64,000 bases of DNA from NCBI GenBank assembly GCA_027013095.1, contig JALUYI010000020.1, positions 176,971 through 240,970 on the forward strand. The letters are read 5' to 3'. The notes below the pieces were generated by a model. It worked only from the letters and a program-made list of their open reading frames with translations, did not search any database and was not told the DNA's origin. Positions 48,110-57,860 of the stretch are shown here, piece after piece. The translations under genes and the position numbers were made by a program. Numbering within the stretch: the first letter of the stretch is position 1; each line of letters opens with the position of its first letter. The stretch comes from Paracoccaceae bacterium. GTDB lineage: Bacteria; Pseudomonadota; Alphaproteobacteria; Rhodobacterales; Rhodobacteraceae.

Positions 48110-49177
48110 ATGGCAATTTCCGTCAGTGCGCAGGCAAGATGGTGGGGGCTGGGGCTGGCGGCTCTTGTGGTGATCCTGTGGGCGCTTGGCAACGTCATGC
48201 TGCCCTTTATTGCCGGTGCGGCGGTGGCCTATTTCCTCGATCCCGTCGCCGACCGGCTGGAGCGCATGGGGTGCACCCGGGTCTGGGCCACGCTGATCAT
48301 CACCTTTGTCGCAATTCTGGCCTTTGTCGCGGCGGCGCTGATCCTGATTCCCACATTCATCAACCAGCTGAGCGGCCTGATTGCCGAGGCCCCGACCTAT
48401 TCCAAGCAGTTTCAGGCCTTTCTACAGGACAAGATCCCGACCCTGATGGAGCCGAACTCGGCCGTGCGTCAGACGCTGGACAGTCTGGCCGAGGCCTTGC
48501 GTGCCAGAGGCGGGCAGCTGGCGCATACCGTGATTACCTCGGCGTTCTCGCTGATCGATATGCTGATCTTTATCGTTGTCGTTCCGGTGGTTGCCTTTTA
48601 CCTGCTTCTGGATTGGGACCGGATGGTGGCGATCATCGACAGCTGGCTGCCGCGCGATCATGTCGAAACGATCCGCAGGCTGGCCCGTGAGGTGGATACG
48701 GCGCTGGCGGGGTTCGTGCGCGGACAGGTCTCGGTTGGCGCCATTCTGGGAACCTTTTATGCGGTCTCGCTCATGGCGGTGGGGCTGCAATTCGGGCTGG
48801 TCATCGGTCTCACCGCCGGGTTGATTTCGTTCATCCCTTACGTTGGCGCGGTGGTCGGGGGCACGCTGGCCATTGGTCTGGCGCTATTTCAGTTTTGGAA
48901 TCAGCCGCTGTGGATCGGGGTCGTTGGTGCCATCTTTGTTGTCGGGCAATTGGTCGAGGGCAATGTTCTGTCGCCCAATCTGGTCGGGCGCTCGGTGGGG
49001 CTGCACCCGGTCTGGCTGATGTTTGCTTTGTCCGCCTTTGGTACGCTGTTCGGCTTTGTCGGGCTGCTCAGCGCGGTGCCGCTGGCCGCAACAATCGGGG
49101 TTTTCGTGCGCTTCGGGATCCAGCAATATCTGGCGGGTGAACTCTATCGCGGCAATTCGGAACCGGGCCAGAGCTGA
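48110..49177 (+). CDS. AI-2E family (PerM-like) transporter
   Basis: 355 aa membrane protein with seven or eight helices. An N-terminal pair (about 14-40), a helix near 65-85, a long extracytoplasmic segment, then a C-terminal bundle including GLITAGLISFIPYVGAVVGGTLA-type sequence, the family hallmark (FIPYVG). The family name comes from E. coli TqsA, but most members have unknown cargo. AGGAG precedes the ATG. Three bp separate it from hdaA. Confidence 0.88.
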   Translation: MAISVSAQARWWGLGLAALVVILWALGNVMLPFIAGAAVAYFLDPVADRLERMGCTRVWATLIITFVAILAFVAAALILIPTFINQLSGLIAEAPTYSKQFQAFLQDKIPTLMEPNSAVRQTLDSLAEALRARGGQLAHTVITSAFSLIDMLIFIVVVPVVAFYLLLDWDRMVAIIDSWLPRDHVETIRRLAREVDTALAGFVRGQVSVGAILGTFYAVSLMAVGLQFGLVIGLTAGLISFIPYVGAVVGGTLAIGLALFQFWNQPLWIGVVGAIFVVGQLVEGNVLSPNLVGRSVGLHPVWLMFALSAFGTLFGFVGLLSAVPLAATIGVFVRFGIQQYLAGELYRGNSEPGQS

Positions 49178-49180
49178 CCC

Positions 49181-49849
49181 ATGTCCACCCAGTTGACCTT
49201 TGATCTGCGCAGCAAACCAGCGCTGGGGCGCGCCGCCTTCTTTGTTGCGCCCTCCAACGCCACTGCGGTGCAGCGGCTGGAAGAGTGGCCGAACTGGCCA
49301 CAGCGCAATCTGGTGCTGACCGGACCGCGTGGCGCGGGCAAGACGCATCTTGCCCATGTCTGGGCCAGCGAGAGCGGCGCGCGCCTGTGCCGCGGGGCCG
49401 ATCTTGTCCGCCAGCCGCTTGCCGATCTGGCGGCCCACGGGCGAATCGTCGTCGATGACGCCGCTGCGGTGGCCGGGCATCCGGCGCGCGAGGCGGCGTT
49501 GTTTCACCTTTACAACCTTGCTCACGACGACGGCGCCCACCTGCTGTTGACCGCGACCCTGCCGCCGGCGCGCTGGGGCATCGCCTTGGCCGACCTTGCC
49601 AGCCGCCTGCAGACGATCAGTCTGGTGGCTCTGGAGGCACCGGACGATGCGCTGCTGTCTGCCCTTCTTCTGAAGCTGTTCTCGGACCGGCAAATCGCCG
49701 TCGGCCCGCAGTTGATCCCCTATCTCGTCGCCCGGATCGAGCGCTCGGCGGCGGCGGCGCAGGATGTGGTGGACCGTCTCGATCACGCCGCCCTCAGCCG
49801 GCACCGGCCGTTGACACGCCGTCTGGCGGCCGAAGTGTTGGGGATGTGA
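49181..49849 (+). CDS. hdaA: DnaA-homologous replication regulator HdaA
   Basis: 222 aa DnaA-like AAA+ protein without the DNA-binding domain. It starts with QLTFDL at residues 4-9, matching the beta-clamp-binding motif of Hda proteins; Walker A is GPRGAGKT (48-55) and Walker B IVVDDAAA. Hda with the clamp stimulates ATP hydrolysis by DnaA and prevents re-initiation. Coupled to the AI-2E transporter gene upstream. Confidence 0.9.
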   Translation: MSTQLTFDLRSKPALGRAAFFVAPSNATAVQRLEEWPNWPQRNLVLTGPRGAGKTHLAHVWASESGARLCRGADLVRQPLADLAAHGRIVVDDAAAVAGHPAREAALFHLYNLAHDDGAHLLLTATLPPARWGIALADLASRLQTISLVALEAPDDALLSALLLKLFSDRQIAVGPQLIPYLVARIERSAAAAQDVVDRLDHAALSRHRPLTRRLAAEVLGM

Positions 49850-49898
49850 AGGGCGCCAAAAGATCCGCTTGCGACCTATGGTATTGGGGGGGCGAACC

Positions 49899-50672
49899 CT
49901 ATTCGAACTGCTCGCGGATCAGGCGCTCTTCCAGACCATGCCCGGGATCGAACAGGATCCGGTGGCGGATGCTGTCATCGGACCAGATTTCCACCGAGAC
50001 CACGTTTTTTGCATCACGGCTGTCGGCGACCGCCGAGACCGGGCGCTTTTCGGGTTCAAGCACGTCAAAGCGCACCAGCGCCGTTTTCGGCAAGATGGCG
50101 CCGCGCCAGCGCCGGGGGCGAAATGCGGCGACCGGGGTCAGGGCCAGAACCTCGGCACCAATGGGCAGGATCGGCCCGTGTGCCGAGTAATTATAGGCGG
50201 TTGAGCCCGCCGGCGTTGCCACCAACGCACCGTCACAGACCAGCTCGGACATGCGCACCCGCCCGTCGATTGAGATTTTCAGCTTGGCCGCCTGCGCGCC
50301 GCCGCGATAAAGCGAGACCTCGTTGATGGCCAGCGCCGAGACCGTTTCCCCGCCGACACAGACCGCGCGCATGCAGAGCGGGTTCAGAACCGCATCTTCC
50401 GCCGCATCAAGGCGCGCGCTCAGCCCGTCGGCCGAAAACTCGTTCATCAAAAAGCCGACCGTTCCCCGGTTCATTCCGTAAACTGGCTTGCCCAGACCTT
50501 GGGTCGCAAACAGCGTGGACAGCATGAAACCGTCACCGCCAAGGGCCACGATCACGTCGGCCTCCTCTGGGGTCGTCTGACCGTAGCGTGCGATCAGATC
50601 GCGCATGGCCTTTTGGGCGTCGCCCGCCTCGCTGGCCTGAAAGCAGATCTTGCGTCCGGTTCTGTCTGTCAT
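49899..50672 (-). CDS. nadK: NAD kinase
   Basis: Phosphorylates NAD to NADP. 257 aa with the GGDGF motif in [15 protein letters not shown] (about 43-57), the [12 protein letters not shown] segment, and [15 protein letters not shown] (conserved NAD-binding region). Normal size for the proteobacterial form. Divergent from glyA. Confidence 0.95.
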   Translation of the reverse strand: MTDRTGRKICFQASEAGDAQKAMRDLIARYGQTTPEEADVIVALGGDGFMLSTLFATQGLGKPVYGMNRGTVGFLMNEFSADGLSARLDAAEDAVLNPLCMRAVCVGGETVSALAINEVSLYRGGAQAAKLKISIDGRVRMSELVCDGALVATPAGSTAYNYSAHGPILPIGAEVLALTPVAAFRPRRWRGAILPKTALVRFDVLEPEKRPVSAVADSRDAKNVVSVEIWSDDSIRHRILFDPGHGLEERLIREQFE

Positions 50673-51007
50673 CAGGGTTTGTCCTCTGTTCTGGCCCCAC
50701 TGTTGACCGCTCGGCCACAGGGTTCAAGCGGTATTTGCCACGTCCCCCCGAGGGAGCGGCGCCAATCGCGGGCTGCGACAAACCCGGTCCGGAAATTGGC
50801 GCGAGTGACGGCAAGTTGAAGCGGGTCGGGCAAGCGCCGTCATTGCCGGTTTTTCGGCGGCGCCTGACGGCCTCCCGCGCAGATGCGCCGATGCCGCCAG
50901 AAATGCCGCGCAAATCGTCGCTCTGGTCGTTTTCGGTGTTCCCGCCACCCCGCGCCTGCGTTATGCGGGCTGGACAGTGTTTGTGCCCCATTCAGGAGAT
51001 CCCGGCC
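50673..51007. other. nadK-glyA divergent intergenic region
   Basis: About 335 bp without a credible gene: the open frame running into glyA from the left has no start with a ribosome-binding site and atypical codons. It must hold both divergent promoters. I recognise no riboswitch. An AGGAGA box at 50995-51000 serves glyA. Confidence 0.5.
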
Positions 51008-52312
51008 ATGACCTCAACCGTGCGCGACCCCGGCTTTTTCAGCGAAAGCCTGTCCTCTCGTGATCCCGAACTGTTTGCCGCCATCACCGGCGAGCTGGGT
51101 CGGCAGCGTGACGAGATCGAACTGATTGCCAGCGAAAACATCGTCTCCGCCGCCGTCATGCAGGCCCAAGGCAGCGTGATGACCAACAAATACGCCGAGG
51201 GCTATCCCGGACGGCGCTATTATGGCGGCTGCGAATTTGTCGATGTGGCCGAAAATCTGGCAATCGCCCGCGCCAAGGCGCTGTTTGGCTGCGAATTTGC
51301 CAATGTGCAGCCGCATTCCGGCTCTCAGGCCAATCAGGGCGTGTTTACGGCGCTGATCAAGCCCGGCGATACGATCCTTGGCATGAACCTTGCCAGCGGC
51401 GGCCACCTGACCCACGGCGCGCGGCCCAACCAGTCGGGCAAGTGGTTCAACGCGGTGCAATATGGCGTGCGCCAGCAGGACAACCTGATTGATTACGACG
51501 CGGTCGAGGCCCTCGCGCTAGAGCATCAGCCAAAGCTGATTATCGCCGGTGGCAGTGCCATTCCGCGCCAGATAGATTTTGCCCGTTTTCGCGCCATTGC
51601 CGACAAGGTGGGCGCGGTTCTGCATGTGGATATGGCGCATTTTGCCGGTCTTGTGGCGGCGGGCGAACATCCCAGCCCCTTTCCCCACGCCCATGTCGTG
51701 ACCACCACCACCCACAAAACCCTGCGCGGCCCGCGTGGCGGCATGATCCTGACCAATGACGCCGATATCGCCAAGAAAATCAACTCGGCGATCTTTCCCG
51801 GTATTCAGGGTGGCCCCCTCATGCATGTGATCGCCGCCAAGGCGGTCGCCTTTGGCGAGGCCCTGCGCCCGGAATTCAAGACCTATCAACAGCAGGTCAT
51901 CAAGAACGCGCAGGTTCTGGCCGACACCCTGATGAAGGGCGGTCTGGATATCGTGACCGGCGGCACCGACACCCATGTCTTGCTGGTTGATCTGCGCCCC
52001 AAAGGTGTAAAGGGCAACCAGACCGAGGCCGCATTGGGCCGCGCCAACATCACCTGCAACAAGAACGGCATCCCGTTTGACCCCGAAAAACCGACCGTGA
52101 CCTCGGGCGTGCGCCTTGGCTCTCCGGCGGGGACGACTCGCGGCTTTGGTCCGGCGGAATTTGCCGAAATAGGAGAGCTGATCGTTGCGGTGGTGGACGG
52201 GCTGGCGGCCAACGGCGCCGAGGGCAATGCCACGGTCGAGGCTGAGGTCAAGGCCCGGGTTGCCGATCTTTGCGCCCGCTTTCCGATTTATGACTCGCTT
52301 GCTCGGGGCTGA
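51008..52312 (+). CDS. glyA: Serine hydroxymethyltransferase
   Basis: Interconverts serine and glycine with tetrahydrofolate. 434 aa. [28 protein letters not shown] (cofactor Asp) and [15 protein letters not shown] with PLP Lys about 237 are all intact. ATG at 51008 follows an AGGAGA box 8 bp upstream. Canonical partner to the divergent SHMT-like gene at 45352-46680. Confidence 0.97.
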   Translation: MTSTVRDPGFFSESLSSRDPELFAAITGELGRQRDEIELIASENIVSAAVMQAQGSVMTNKYAEGYPGRRYYGGCEFVDVAENLAIARAKALFGCEFANVQPHSGSQANQGVFTALIKPGDTILGMNLASGGHLTHGARPNQSGKWFNAVQYGVRQQDNLIDYDAVEALALEHQPKLIIAGGSAIPRQIDFARFRAIADKVGAVLHVDMAHFAGLVAAGEHPSPFPHAHVVTTTTHKTLRGPRGGMILTNDADIAKKINSAIFPGIQGGPLMHVIAAKAVAFGEALRPEFKTYQQQVIKNAQVLADTLMKGGLDIVTGGTDTHVLLVDLRPKGVKGNQTEAALGRANITCNKNGIPFDPEKPTVTSGVRLGSPAGTTRGFGPAEFAEIGELIVAVVDGLAANGAEGNATVEAEVKARVADLCARFPIYDSLARG

Positions 52313-52589
52313 TGACCATCAGGTCGAAAATTGCTGTCGGCGGGTAACGCAATCTTAACTGAATCCGGCCAGACTGCGCTCGTTGACAGAATGTCGACAT
52401 GGGTCGTCATGATCTGACCATCTTGATCTGAAGCTGCGGGTTCCCGGAAACCGTGGGAACAAGGGCGGAAATCGCCGACGTGAAACGTCCCGCCACAGGA
52501 TGGCCCTTGATGAGCCTTTGCCCGGTGGGGCGGGCCTTTGACTGCTGCGCCGAATGGTGCCGAGGTGGCAGGCGTGCGGCCTCGCGGAC

Positions 52590-53180
52590 CTATGGGTGGA
52601 CCAGCTTTTCCACCATCTCCCAATAGGCCTCGACCACGCGCTCGGGGCTGAGCCGTCCGCCGTGGCGATACCAGGTGTTGACCCCGGTCAGCATGGCGAT
52701 CAGGGCCAGAGTCGTCAGCTTGCTGTCGGGGAAATGGAACACCCCCTCGCGGCGCCCCGATTTCAGGATGGATTCGAGACGGTCCTCGTATTGGCGGCGC
52801 AGATCCTCGATTATCTCAAAATTCCCGGGGTTGAGGTTGCGCAACTCCATATAGGAGACGAAAACCGCCTCGGGGCGCTCGAGGTGGTAAATGATATGAA
52901 ACCGGGTAAAGGCCGACAGCCGCGAGCGGGCCCCTTGTGAGGTGCAATCCGCCTGATCCCAAGCGCCAAGCAGGGTGGTCATATGGTCGCGCATGAGGTC
53001 AAACAACAGGCTTTGCTTGTCCGGGGTATAGCGATAGAGGGTTCCCGCCTGAACGCCCACCTCCCGGGCGATCTGGCGCATCGACACGGCGGCATACCCG
53101 TACCGGGCAAACAGGCTCAGGGCCGCGGTACGAATTCGCGGTCCGGTGATGTTGGAATGCGATCCTGTCTTGCGCGCCAT
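52590..53180 (-). CDS. TetR/AcrR-family transcriptional regulator
   Basis: 196 aa. N-terminal HTH: AALSLFARYGYAAVSMRQIAREVGVQAGTLYRYTPDKQSLL. C-terminal ligand domain of the type seen in fatty-acid or acyl-CoA responsive regulators (TetR_C_24-like; uncertain). AAGGAGG lies 6 bp before the ATG at 53180. A perfect palindrome lies about 30 bp upstream of the start and probably mediates autoregulation. No obvious target gene is adjacent. Confidence 0.88.
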   Translation of the reverse strand: MARKTGSHSNITGPRIRTAALSLFARYGYAAVSMRQIAREVGVQAGTLYRYTPDKQSLLFDLMRDHMTTLLGAWDQADCTSQGARSRLSAFTRFHIIYHLERPEAVFVSYMELRNLNPGNFEIIEDLRRQYEDRLESILKSGRREGVFHFPDSKLTTLALIAMLTGVNTWYRHGGRLSPERVVEAYWEMVEKLVHP

Positions 53181-53207
53181 CCTGCCTCCTTGGGTGGGCA
53201 TCTTAAC

Positions 53208-53221
53208 TGAACGACCGTTCA
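53208..53221. promoter_or_regulatory. Palindromic TetR operator candidate
   Basis: TGAACGACCGTTCA: 6-bp arms TGAACG/CGTTCA around AC, located between the TetR gene start and the upstream lipoprotein gene. Form and position are typical of TetR-family autoregulatory sites. Confidence 0.6.
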
Positions 53222-53349
53222 ATTCACAGACCCGTCAAGGGTTTTGCCGTGTTTTTTCGGTGCGTCGCCCCTTGGCGACTCGGGGCGCAATGCCGTAGGC
53301 TTGCGGTCAGGTCATCTGCCGACCGCTCGCTGCCAAAAGAACCTTGTTG

Positions 53350-53664
53350 ATGTCGATCTTTCGCCACTTCACGGCCTTGGGATGTTGTGCCGCCCTTCTT
53401 GCGGGGTGCGGCGCGGCGCGGATTCCGCCCTATGTGCTCCCGTCGGCAGTCTCGCAGGACGATACCCAGTGGCCGGATTTCCTGCCGGTCGATCAACTCC
53501 TGTCCGGCAGTCCCGCCGATTTTTCTCGCACCCGGCAGGAACTGGCCCTGCTGGAGGGCCGTCTGGGGGCGTTGCGTCGTCGTGCAGTTTTGCTGCGTAC
53601 CCCCGTGATCGCCGCCCCTGAGCGGGCGTTGTTGATCAAGGCGGGCCAAAGAGGGCAACCCTGA
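53350..53664 (+). CDS. Small predicted lipoprotein
   Basis: 104 aa with a lipoprotein signal ending LLAGC (Cys about 20) and a short hydrophilic remainder, SRTRQELALLEGRLGALRRRAVLLRTPVI, likely a helix. No named domain. It sits about 235 bp upstream of hom on the same strand. The start could be TTG 53344 or ATG 53350. Function unknown. Confidence 0.65.
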   Translation: MSIFRHFTALGCCAALLAGCGAARIPPYVLPSAVSQDDTQWPDFLPVDQLLSGSPADFSRTRQELALLEGRLGALRRRAVLLRTPVIAAPERALLIKAGQRGQP

Positions 53665-53898
53665 GCGCATATCGCCCCGAATTCGGCCGCCGTTTTGCCC
53701 TGTTCCCTTGGGGATTTTTCCCGAATCGACCATTGCGGCGCAATTATTGCTTGAAAGCGCCCCCTACTGTCTGCGAAATACTGGTTGGCGCTGGTGGAAC
53801 CGGGCTGAAACCGGCACGCTCCGGTGAATGTCAACAGGCCCCGGCCGCCTGCACGATGTGCAAAACGCCTATGCCCGAACCCAGTGGAGAAACACCTC

Positions 53899-55188
53899 AT
53901 GCCTGACGATCCCGTTCGCCTCGGACTGGCCGGCCTTGGAACCGTCGGTGTCGGCGTGATCCGCATGGTCGAGAAAAACGCGGACCTACTGGCCCTGCGT
54001 GCCGGGCGCCGGATCGAGATTAGCGCCGTCTCGGCCCGCTCGCGGGGTCGGGATCGGGGCGTGGATATCACGAAATATGACTGGGAAGATGATCCCGTCG
54101 CTCTGGCGCGCCGCGAGGATATCGATATTTATGTCGAGCTGATGGGGGGCGAGGACGGGCCCGCCAAGGCCGCGGTCGAGGCGGCAATCGCGGCGGGAAA
54201 CCATGTGGTGACGGCCAACAAGGCCTTGCTGGCCATTCACGGTCAGGCGCTGGCCGAACAGGCCGAGGCCAAGGCCGTTGCCTTGCGTTTTGAGGCCGCG
54301 GTTGCGGGGGGCATCCCTGTCGTCAAGGCCCTGACCGAGGGGTTGGCCGGGAACCGGATCAGCCGGGTCATGGGGGTCATGAACGGGACCTGCAATTACA
54401 TTCTGACCCGGATGGAAAACACCGGGCTTGGCTATGATGCGGTTTTTGCCGAGGCGGCCGAGCTGGGCTATCTCGAGGCCGATCCCAATCTCGACGTTGG
54501 CGGCATCGATGCGGGGCACAAGCTGGCGTTGCTGTCGGCGATTGCCTTTGGCACCAAGGTCAATTTTTCCGGTGTCGATCTGGAGGGCATCCAGCAGGTC
54601 TCGGTCACCGATATCGAACAGGCCAGCGACATGGGGTTTCGGATCAAGCTGCTGGGCGTTGCGCAGGTGACCGGTCGCGGGCTGGAGCAACGGATGCAGC
54701 CCTGTCTTGTGCCGGTCAAATCGGCGCTCGGGCAGTTGGAAAATGCAACGAACATGGTGGTCATCGATGGTGAGGATGTGGGCCGGATCGTGCTGCGCGG
54801 CGCCGGAGCGGGGCAGGGGCCCACGGCGTCGGCGGTGCTGGGTGATATCATCGATATTGCCCGTGGATTTCGGATTACCACCTTTGGCCAGCCGGCAACG
54901 ACTCTGGCCGAGATTCAACCGGCGCAGGCCAGCACGCCGGCGGCCTTTTATCTGCGTCTGACGCTGAAGGACGCGCCGGGGATTCTGGCCAAGGTGACCC
55001 GGGCGCTGGCCGATGCGGGGGTTTCAATCGACCGGATGCGCCAATACAGCCACGAGGAACCGGCGGCCCCGGTTCTGGTCGTGACCCACAAGACGACCCG
55101 GGCCGAGCTGGATCACGCGCTGAGCGCGATTAAGGCCAGCGGGGTTTGCGTGCGCGATCCCGTTGCGATTCGAATCGAGAATGTCTGA
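53899..55188 (+). CDS. hom: Homoserine dehydrogenase
   Basis: 429 aa monofunctional enzyme of threonine/methionine synthesis. NAD(P) motif GLAGLGTVGVGV, catalytic region with VMGVMNGTCNYILTRM and the family signature ELGYLEADPNLDVGGIDAGHKLALL (Lys in GHKLAL). A C-terminal ACT domain (about 350-429, LRLTLKDAPGILAKVTRALADAGVSI) allows threonine feedback. GGAG precedes the ATG at 53899. Confidence 0.96.
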   Translation: MPDDPVRLGLAGLGTVGVGVIRMVEKNADLLALRAGRRIEISAVSARSRGRDRGVDITKYDWEDDPVALARREDIDIYVELMGGEDGPAKAAVEAAIAAGNHVVTANKALLAIHGQALAEQAEAKAVALRFEAAVAGGIPVVKALTEGLAGNRISRVMGVMNGTCNYILTRMENTGLGYDAVFAEAAELGYLEADPNLDVGGIDAGHKLALLSAIAFGTKVNFSGVDLEGIQQVSVTDIEQASDMGFRIKLLGVAQVTGRGLEQRMQPCLVPVKSALGQLENATNMVVIDGEDVGRIVLRGAGAGQGPTASAVLGDIIDIARGFRITTFGQPATTLAEIQPAQASTPAAFYLRLTLKDAPGILAKVTRALADAGVSIDRMRQYSHEEPAAPVLVVTHKTTRAELDHALSAIKASGVCVRDPVAIRIENV

Positions 55189-55221
55189 GGCGGCCTTGAC
55201 CCCTTGGCCCCGGACCGGCCG

Positions 55222-56967
55222 ATGAGCGCATTTCTTGGCGTCTCGCGGTCCGCTACCGGACGCAAATGGGTCGGCCCCAGCCCCGAGCACGAACGCCGCG
55301 CGGCCGGGCTCGAACAGCAAACCGGCCTGCCCGCCCCCCTCTGTCAGGTGCTGGCCCGCCGTGGTGTCGAGGCCGACGGGGTAGCGCAGTTTCTCTCGCC
55401 AGCGCTGCGAGACCTGATGCCGGATCCCTCGCATCTGAAGGACATGGATCGGGGGGCCGAGCGGCTGTTTGCCGCCGTTCGGCAGCACGAAAAGATCGCG
55501 ATTTTTGCCGATTACGACGTTGACGGAGGTGCCTCTGCAGCGCTGTTGATGGATTGGCTGGGGCAGCTTGGCGCGAGGCCGACGCTTTATGTCCCGGACC
55601 GGATTACCGAGGGCTATGGCCCGAACAAGCCGGCCATGCAGGCGCTGGCACAGGACCACACGCTGATCGTCTGCGTGGACTGCGGGACCATGGCCCATGC
55701 GGCGATCGCGGCGGCGGCACCGGCGGATGTGGTGGTTCTCGATCACCATCTCGGCGGCGAGACCCTGCCACCGGCACTGGCCACGATCAACCCCAACCGT
55801 CAGGACGAGGACACCCCCCTTGACTATCTCTGCGCGGCGGGGGTGGTGTTCATGCTGCTGGTCGCGGTCAACCGGCTGTTGCGACAGGCTGGTGAGCAAC
55901 CGCCGGACCTGCTTGCGATGCTCGATCTGGTGGCGCTGGCGACGGTGGCGGATGTGGCGCCTCTGATCGGTCTCAACCGCGCCTTTGTGCAGCAGGGGCT
56001 AAAGGTCATGGCGGCGCGAAAACGTCCCGGTCTGGCGGCGCTGGCGGATGTTGCGGGGCTGGACCAGATGCCGGTGTCCAGCCACCTCGGCTTTCTTTTC
56101 GGGCCGCGGATCAACGCCGGGGGGCGGATTGGCAAGGCCGATCTTGGCGCCCATTTGCTGTCGGTCCACGATCCCCACGAGGCTGCGGCGCTGGCGGCGC
56201 GGCTGGAGGCGTTGAACAAAGAGCGCCGTGCCGTCGAGGAAAATGTGCGCCTGCAGGCCTTTGAACAGGCGCAAAGCCGTGGCGTGGAGGGCCCTCTGGT
56301 CTGGGCGGCGGGCGAGGGGTGGCACCCCGGCGTGGTTGGAATTGTTGCGGCGCGCCTGAAAGAGGCCCTCAACCGTCCAGCGGTCGTCATCGGTTTTGAC
56401 GGCGAGCTGGGCAAAGGCTCGGGCCGGTCGGTTTCCGGGGTCGATCTGGGCGCAGCGGTGGCGCGTCTGGTCTCCGAGGGGCTGCTGAGTGCCGGTGGCG
56501 GACACAAGATGGCCGCCGGGCTCAGTGTGACGCGTGATCGGCTTGACGCGGCGATGGCGCGGCTGGCCGAGCTGCTTGGGGCCGCCGGGGCGGGGCATCT
56601 GGGGCCGCGCGATCTGCGGCTTGATGGGGTTCTGGCGATTTCGGCGATTGCACCAGAGCTAATTACCGAGATCGAGCGCGCCGGGCCCTTTGGTGCCGGA
56701 GCCCCGGCGCCGCGGTTTGCGCTGCCCGGCGTGCAGGTGACATTTGCCAAACGCGCAGGTGAATCGCACCTGCGCCTGACTCTTGCGGATGGCTCGGGCG
56801 CGCGGATCGACGCCATCGCCTTTGGCGCCTATGATAGTGATCTGGGCAGGATGCTGGAGAATCATGCAGGTGGCCTGTTCCACGTCGCCGGACGTCTAGA
56901 GATCGACACTTGGGGCGGGCGCCGGCGGGCGAAATTCCGCCTCGAGGACGCCGCGCCGGCGAGCTGA
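55222..56967 (+). CDS. recJ: Single-stranded-DNA exonuclease RecJ
   Basis: 5'-3' ssDNA exonuclease of the DHH family, 581 aa. Motif I DYDVDG (about 97-102, where many RecJs have DYDADG), VDCGT, motif III DHH in VLDHHLGG (about 174-176), GPRINAGGRIG, and DHHA1 motif SAGGGHKMAAG. C-terminal OB-like domain present. Start at ATG 55222; TTG 55204 is possible. Last core gene before tRNA-Glu. Confidence 0.95.
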   Translation: MSAFLGVSRSATGRKWVGPSPEHERRAAGLEQQTGLPAPLCQVLARRGVEADGVAQFLSPALRDLMPDPSHLKDMDRGAERLFAAVRQHEKIAIFADYDVDGGASAALLMDWLGQLGARPTLYVPDRITEGYGPNKPAMQALAQDHTLIVCVDCGTMAHAAIAAAAPADVVVLDHHLGGETLPPALATINPNRQDEDTPLDYLCAAGVVFMLLVAVNRLLRQAGEQPPDLLAMLDLVALATVADVAPLIGLNRAFVQQGLKVMAARKRPGLAALADVAGLDQMPVSSHLGFLFGPRINAGGRIGKADLGAHLLSVHDPHEAAALAARLEALNKERRAVEENVRLQAFEQAQSRGVEGPLVWAAGEGWHPGVVGIVAARLKEALNRPAVVIGFDGELGKGSGRSVSGVDLGAAVARLVSEGLLSAGGGHKMAAGLSVTRDRLDAAMARLAELLGAAGAGHLGPRDLRLDGVLAISAIAPELITEIERAGPFGAGAPAPRFALPGVQVTFAKRAGESHLRLTLADGSGARIDAIAFGAYDSDLGRMLENHAGGLFHVAGRLEIDTWGGRRRAKFRLEDAAPAS

Positions 56968-57044
56968 CAAATTCATCATGTGGCCCAAGAATTTCCCTTG
57001 CGCGCCCGCCCAACACCGATTAAAAGCCGCCCCACGATCCGTGC

Positions 57045-57119
57045 GGTCCCTTCGTCTATCGGTTAGGACGCCAGGTTTTCAACCTGGAAAGAGGGGTTCG
57101 ATTCCCCTAGGGACTGCCA
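57045..57119 (+). tRNA. tRNA-Glu (anticodon TTC)
   Basis: 75 nt including encoded CCA. Acceptor GGTCCCT pairs with AGGGACT (1-72 is G-T), D arm GTC...GGAC, anticodon stem CCAGG/CCTGG with loop TTTTCAA (anticodon TTC), T arm GGGG-TTCGATT-CCCC, discriminator G. It marks the junction between core chromosome and the accessory island, a common tyrosine-integrase target. Confidence 0.97.
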
Positions 57120-57526
57120 TTTTCGTAAATTTTCCCCTTATATTTCAATGGATTAAGCGATAATTGCCAGAGTGCGCCCCACGTTTTGCCCCACGAATGA
57201 CCTGGATGCTTAGGAAATTTAGGGAAGAATTCAGCGCACATAATCACTAAGAAAAGAGATTGAGTCATCGGATAAATTCACACCTATTTGCTGATTTAAC
57301 AATTCTCGCCAGCGGAATTCACGATCGCAACAGTATTTTCGGACGGTGTTTGATTGGTTTGTAAAAAGAGTGTTACGAATCGCCACTGTCTTGGCGAATT
57401 CGGCCCAGAGGAGACATTCAGCGGGTCGATCCACGCTGCATTGCGGCGTTCCGTTTCCTGCCGTTCATGCATGGCGCAGCGTAGCAATCAAAACCGCCGT
57501 GTGTATCATCAATACAGGAGGTCGAG
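57120..57526. other. Post-tRNA junction with arm-site-like repeats
   Basis: About 400 bp of A+T-rich sequence with no convincing gene. GCCCCACGTTTTGCCCCACG at 57176-57195 is a direct repeat of an 8-mer spaced by four T; such GCCCCAC repeats are often found beside tRNA-borne integrase genes, where they act as arm-type sites. No integrase frame is present. Short open frames on the minus strand (57231-57434) show no family. Confidence 0.55.
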
Positions 57527-57718
57527 ATGAGTGGGATCAAATACGTGTGCTCCGAATGCGGCTGGGTCAGCCGAAGAAAGATGGGCAACAACAAACCGTG
57601 TCCTAAGCTCGGTGGAGCGATGTATTACCACGAGGAAGACAGGTCGATTGTTATCATCACAATCATTGCAATGCTTGTGCTCGCGTTAGTGATGGCTGCC
57701 CTTACAGGAAATTGGTAA
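57527..57718 (+). CDS. Small zinc-ribbon/single-TM protein
   Basis: 63 aa. Cys pair at 8 and 11 (VCSECGWVSRR) and a third Cys at 25 (PCPKLGG), a half-degenerate zinc ribbon. A membrane helix follows at about 41-59 (IVIITIIAMLVLALVMAAL). A strong AGGAGGT box lies 5 bp before the ATG, so it is very likely translated. First gene of the island, 266 bp upstream of the first MBL gene. It does not end in Gly-Gly and is not a ubiquitin-like fold. It could anchor or recruit another component; function unknown. Confidence 0.7.
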   Translation: MSGIKYVCSECGWVSRRKMGNNKPCPKLGGAMYYHEEDRSIVIITIIAMLVLALVMAALTGNW

Positions 57719-57860
57719 GCTCACCTCGTCCCAAACCCCAAACCATACATTGATTGGGCGAGACGTCACTGCGGTGAAGTTTTCCCAATGCAGGCTGAAT
57801 GTCATTGTTAATTCACTGCTTAGCCTGTTGGAAAATTTACTAAAAAAATGCCGCATTTAG

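Noticed and set aside
50588..51007. In-frame extension upstream of glyA
   Set aside because: No homology to GlyA, no ribosome-binding site at its start, and the ATG at 51008 fits the family exactly.
52440..52460. GTTCCC/GGGAAC hairpin downstream of glyA as terminator
   Set aside because: Only a 6-bp stem with a 9-nt loop and no T-run, and it lies about 130 bp past the stop.
57231..57434. Small minus-strand frame after tRNA-Glu
   Set aside because: Readable peptide but no ribosome-binding site or family; could be a relic, not annotated as a gene.
57527..57718. Small island protein as the ubiquitin-like modifier
   Set aside because: It is a zinc-ribbon plus TM helix, ends TGNW, and has no beta-grasp pattern.
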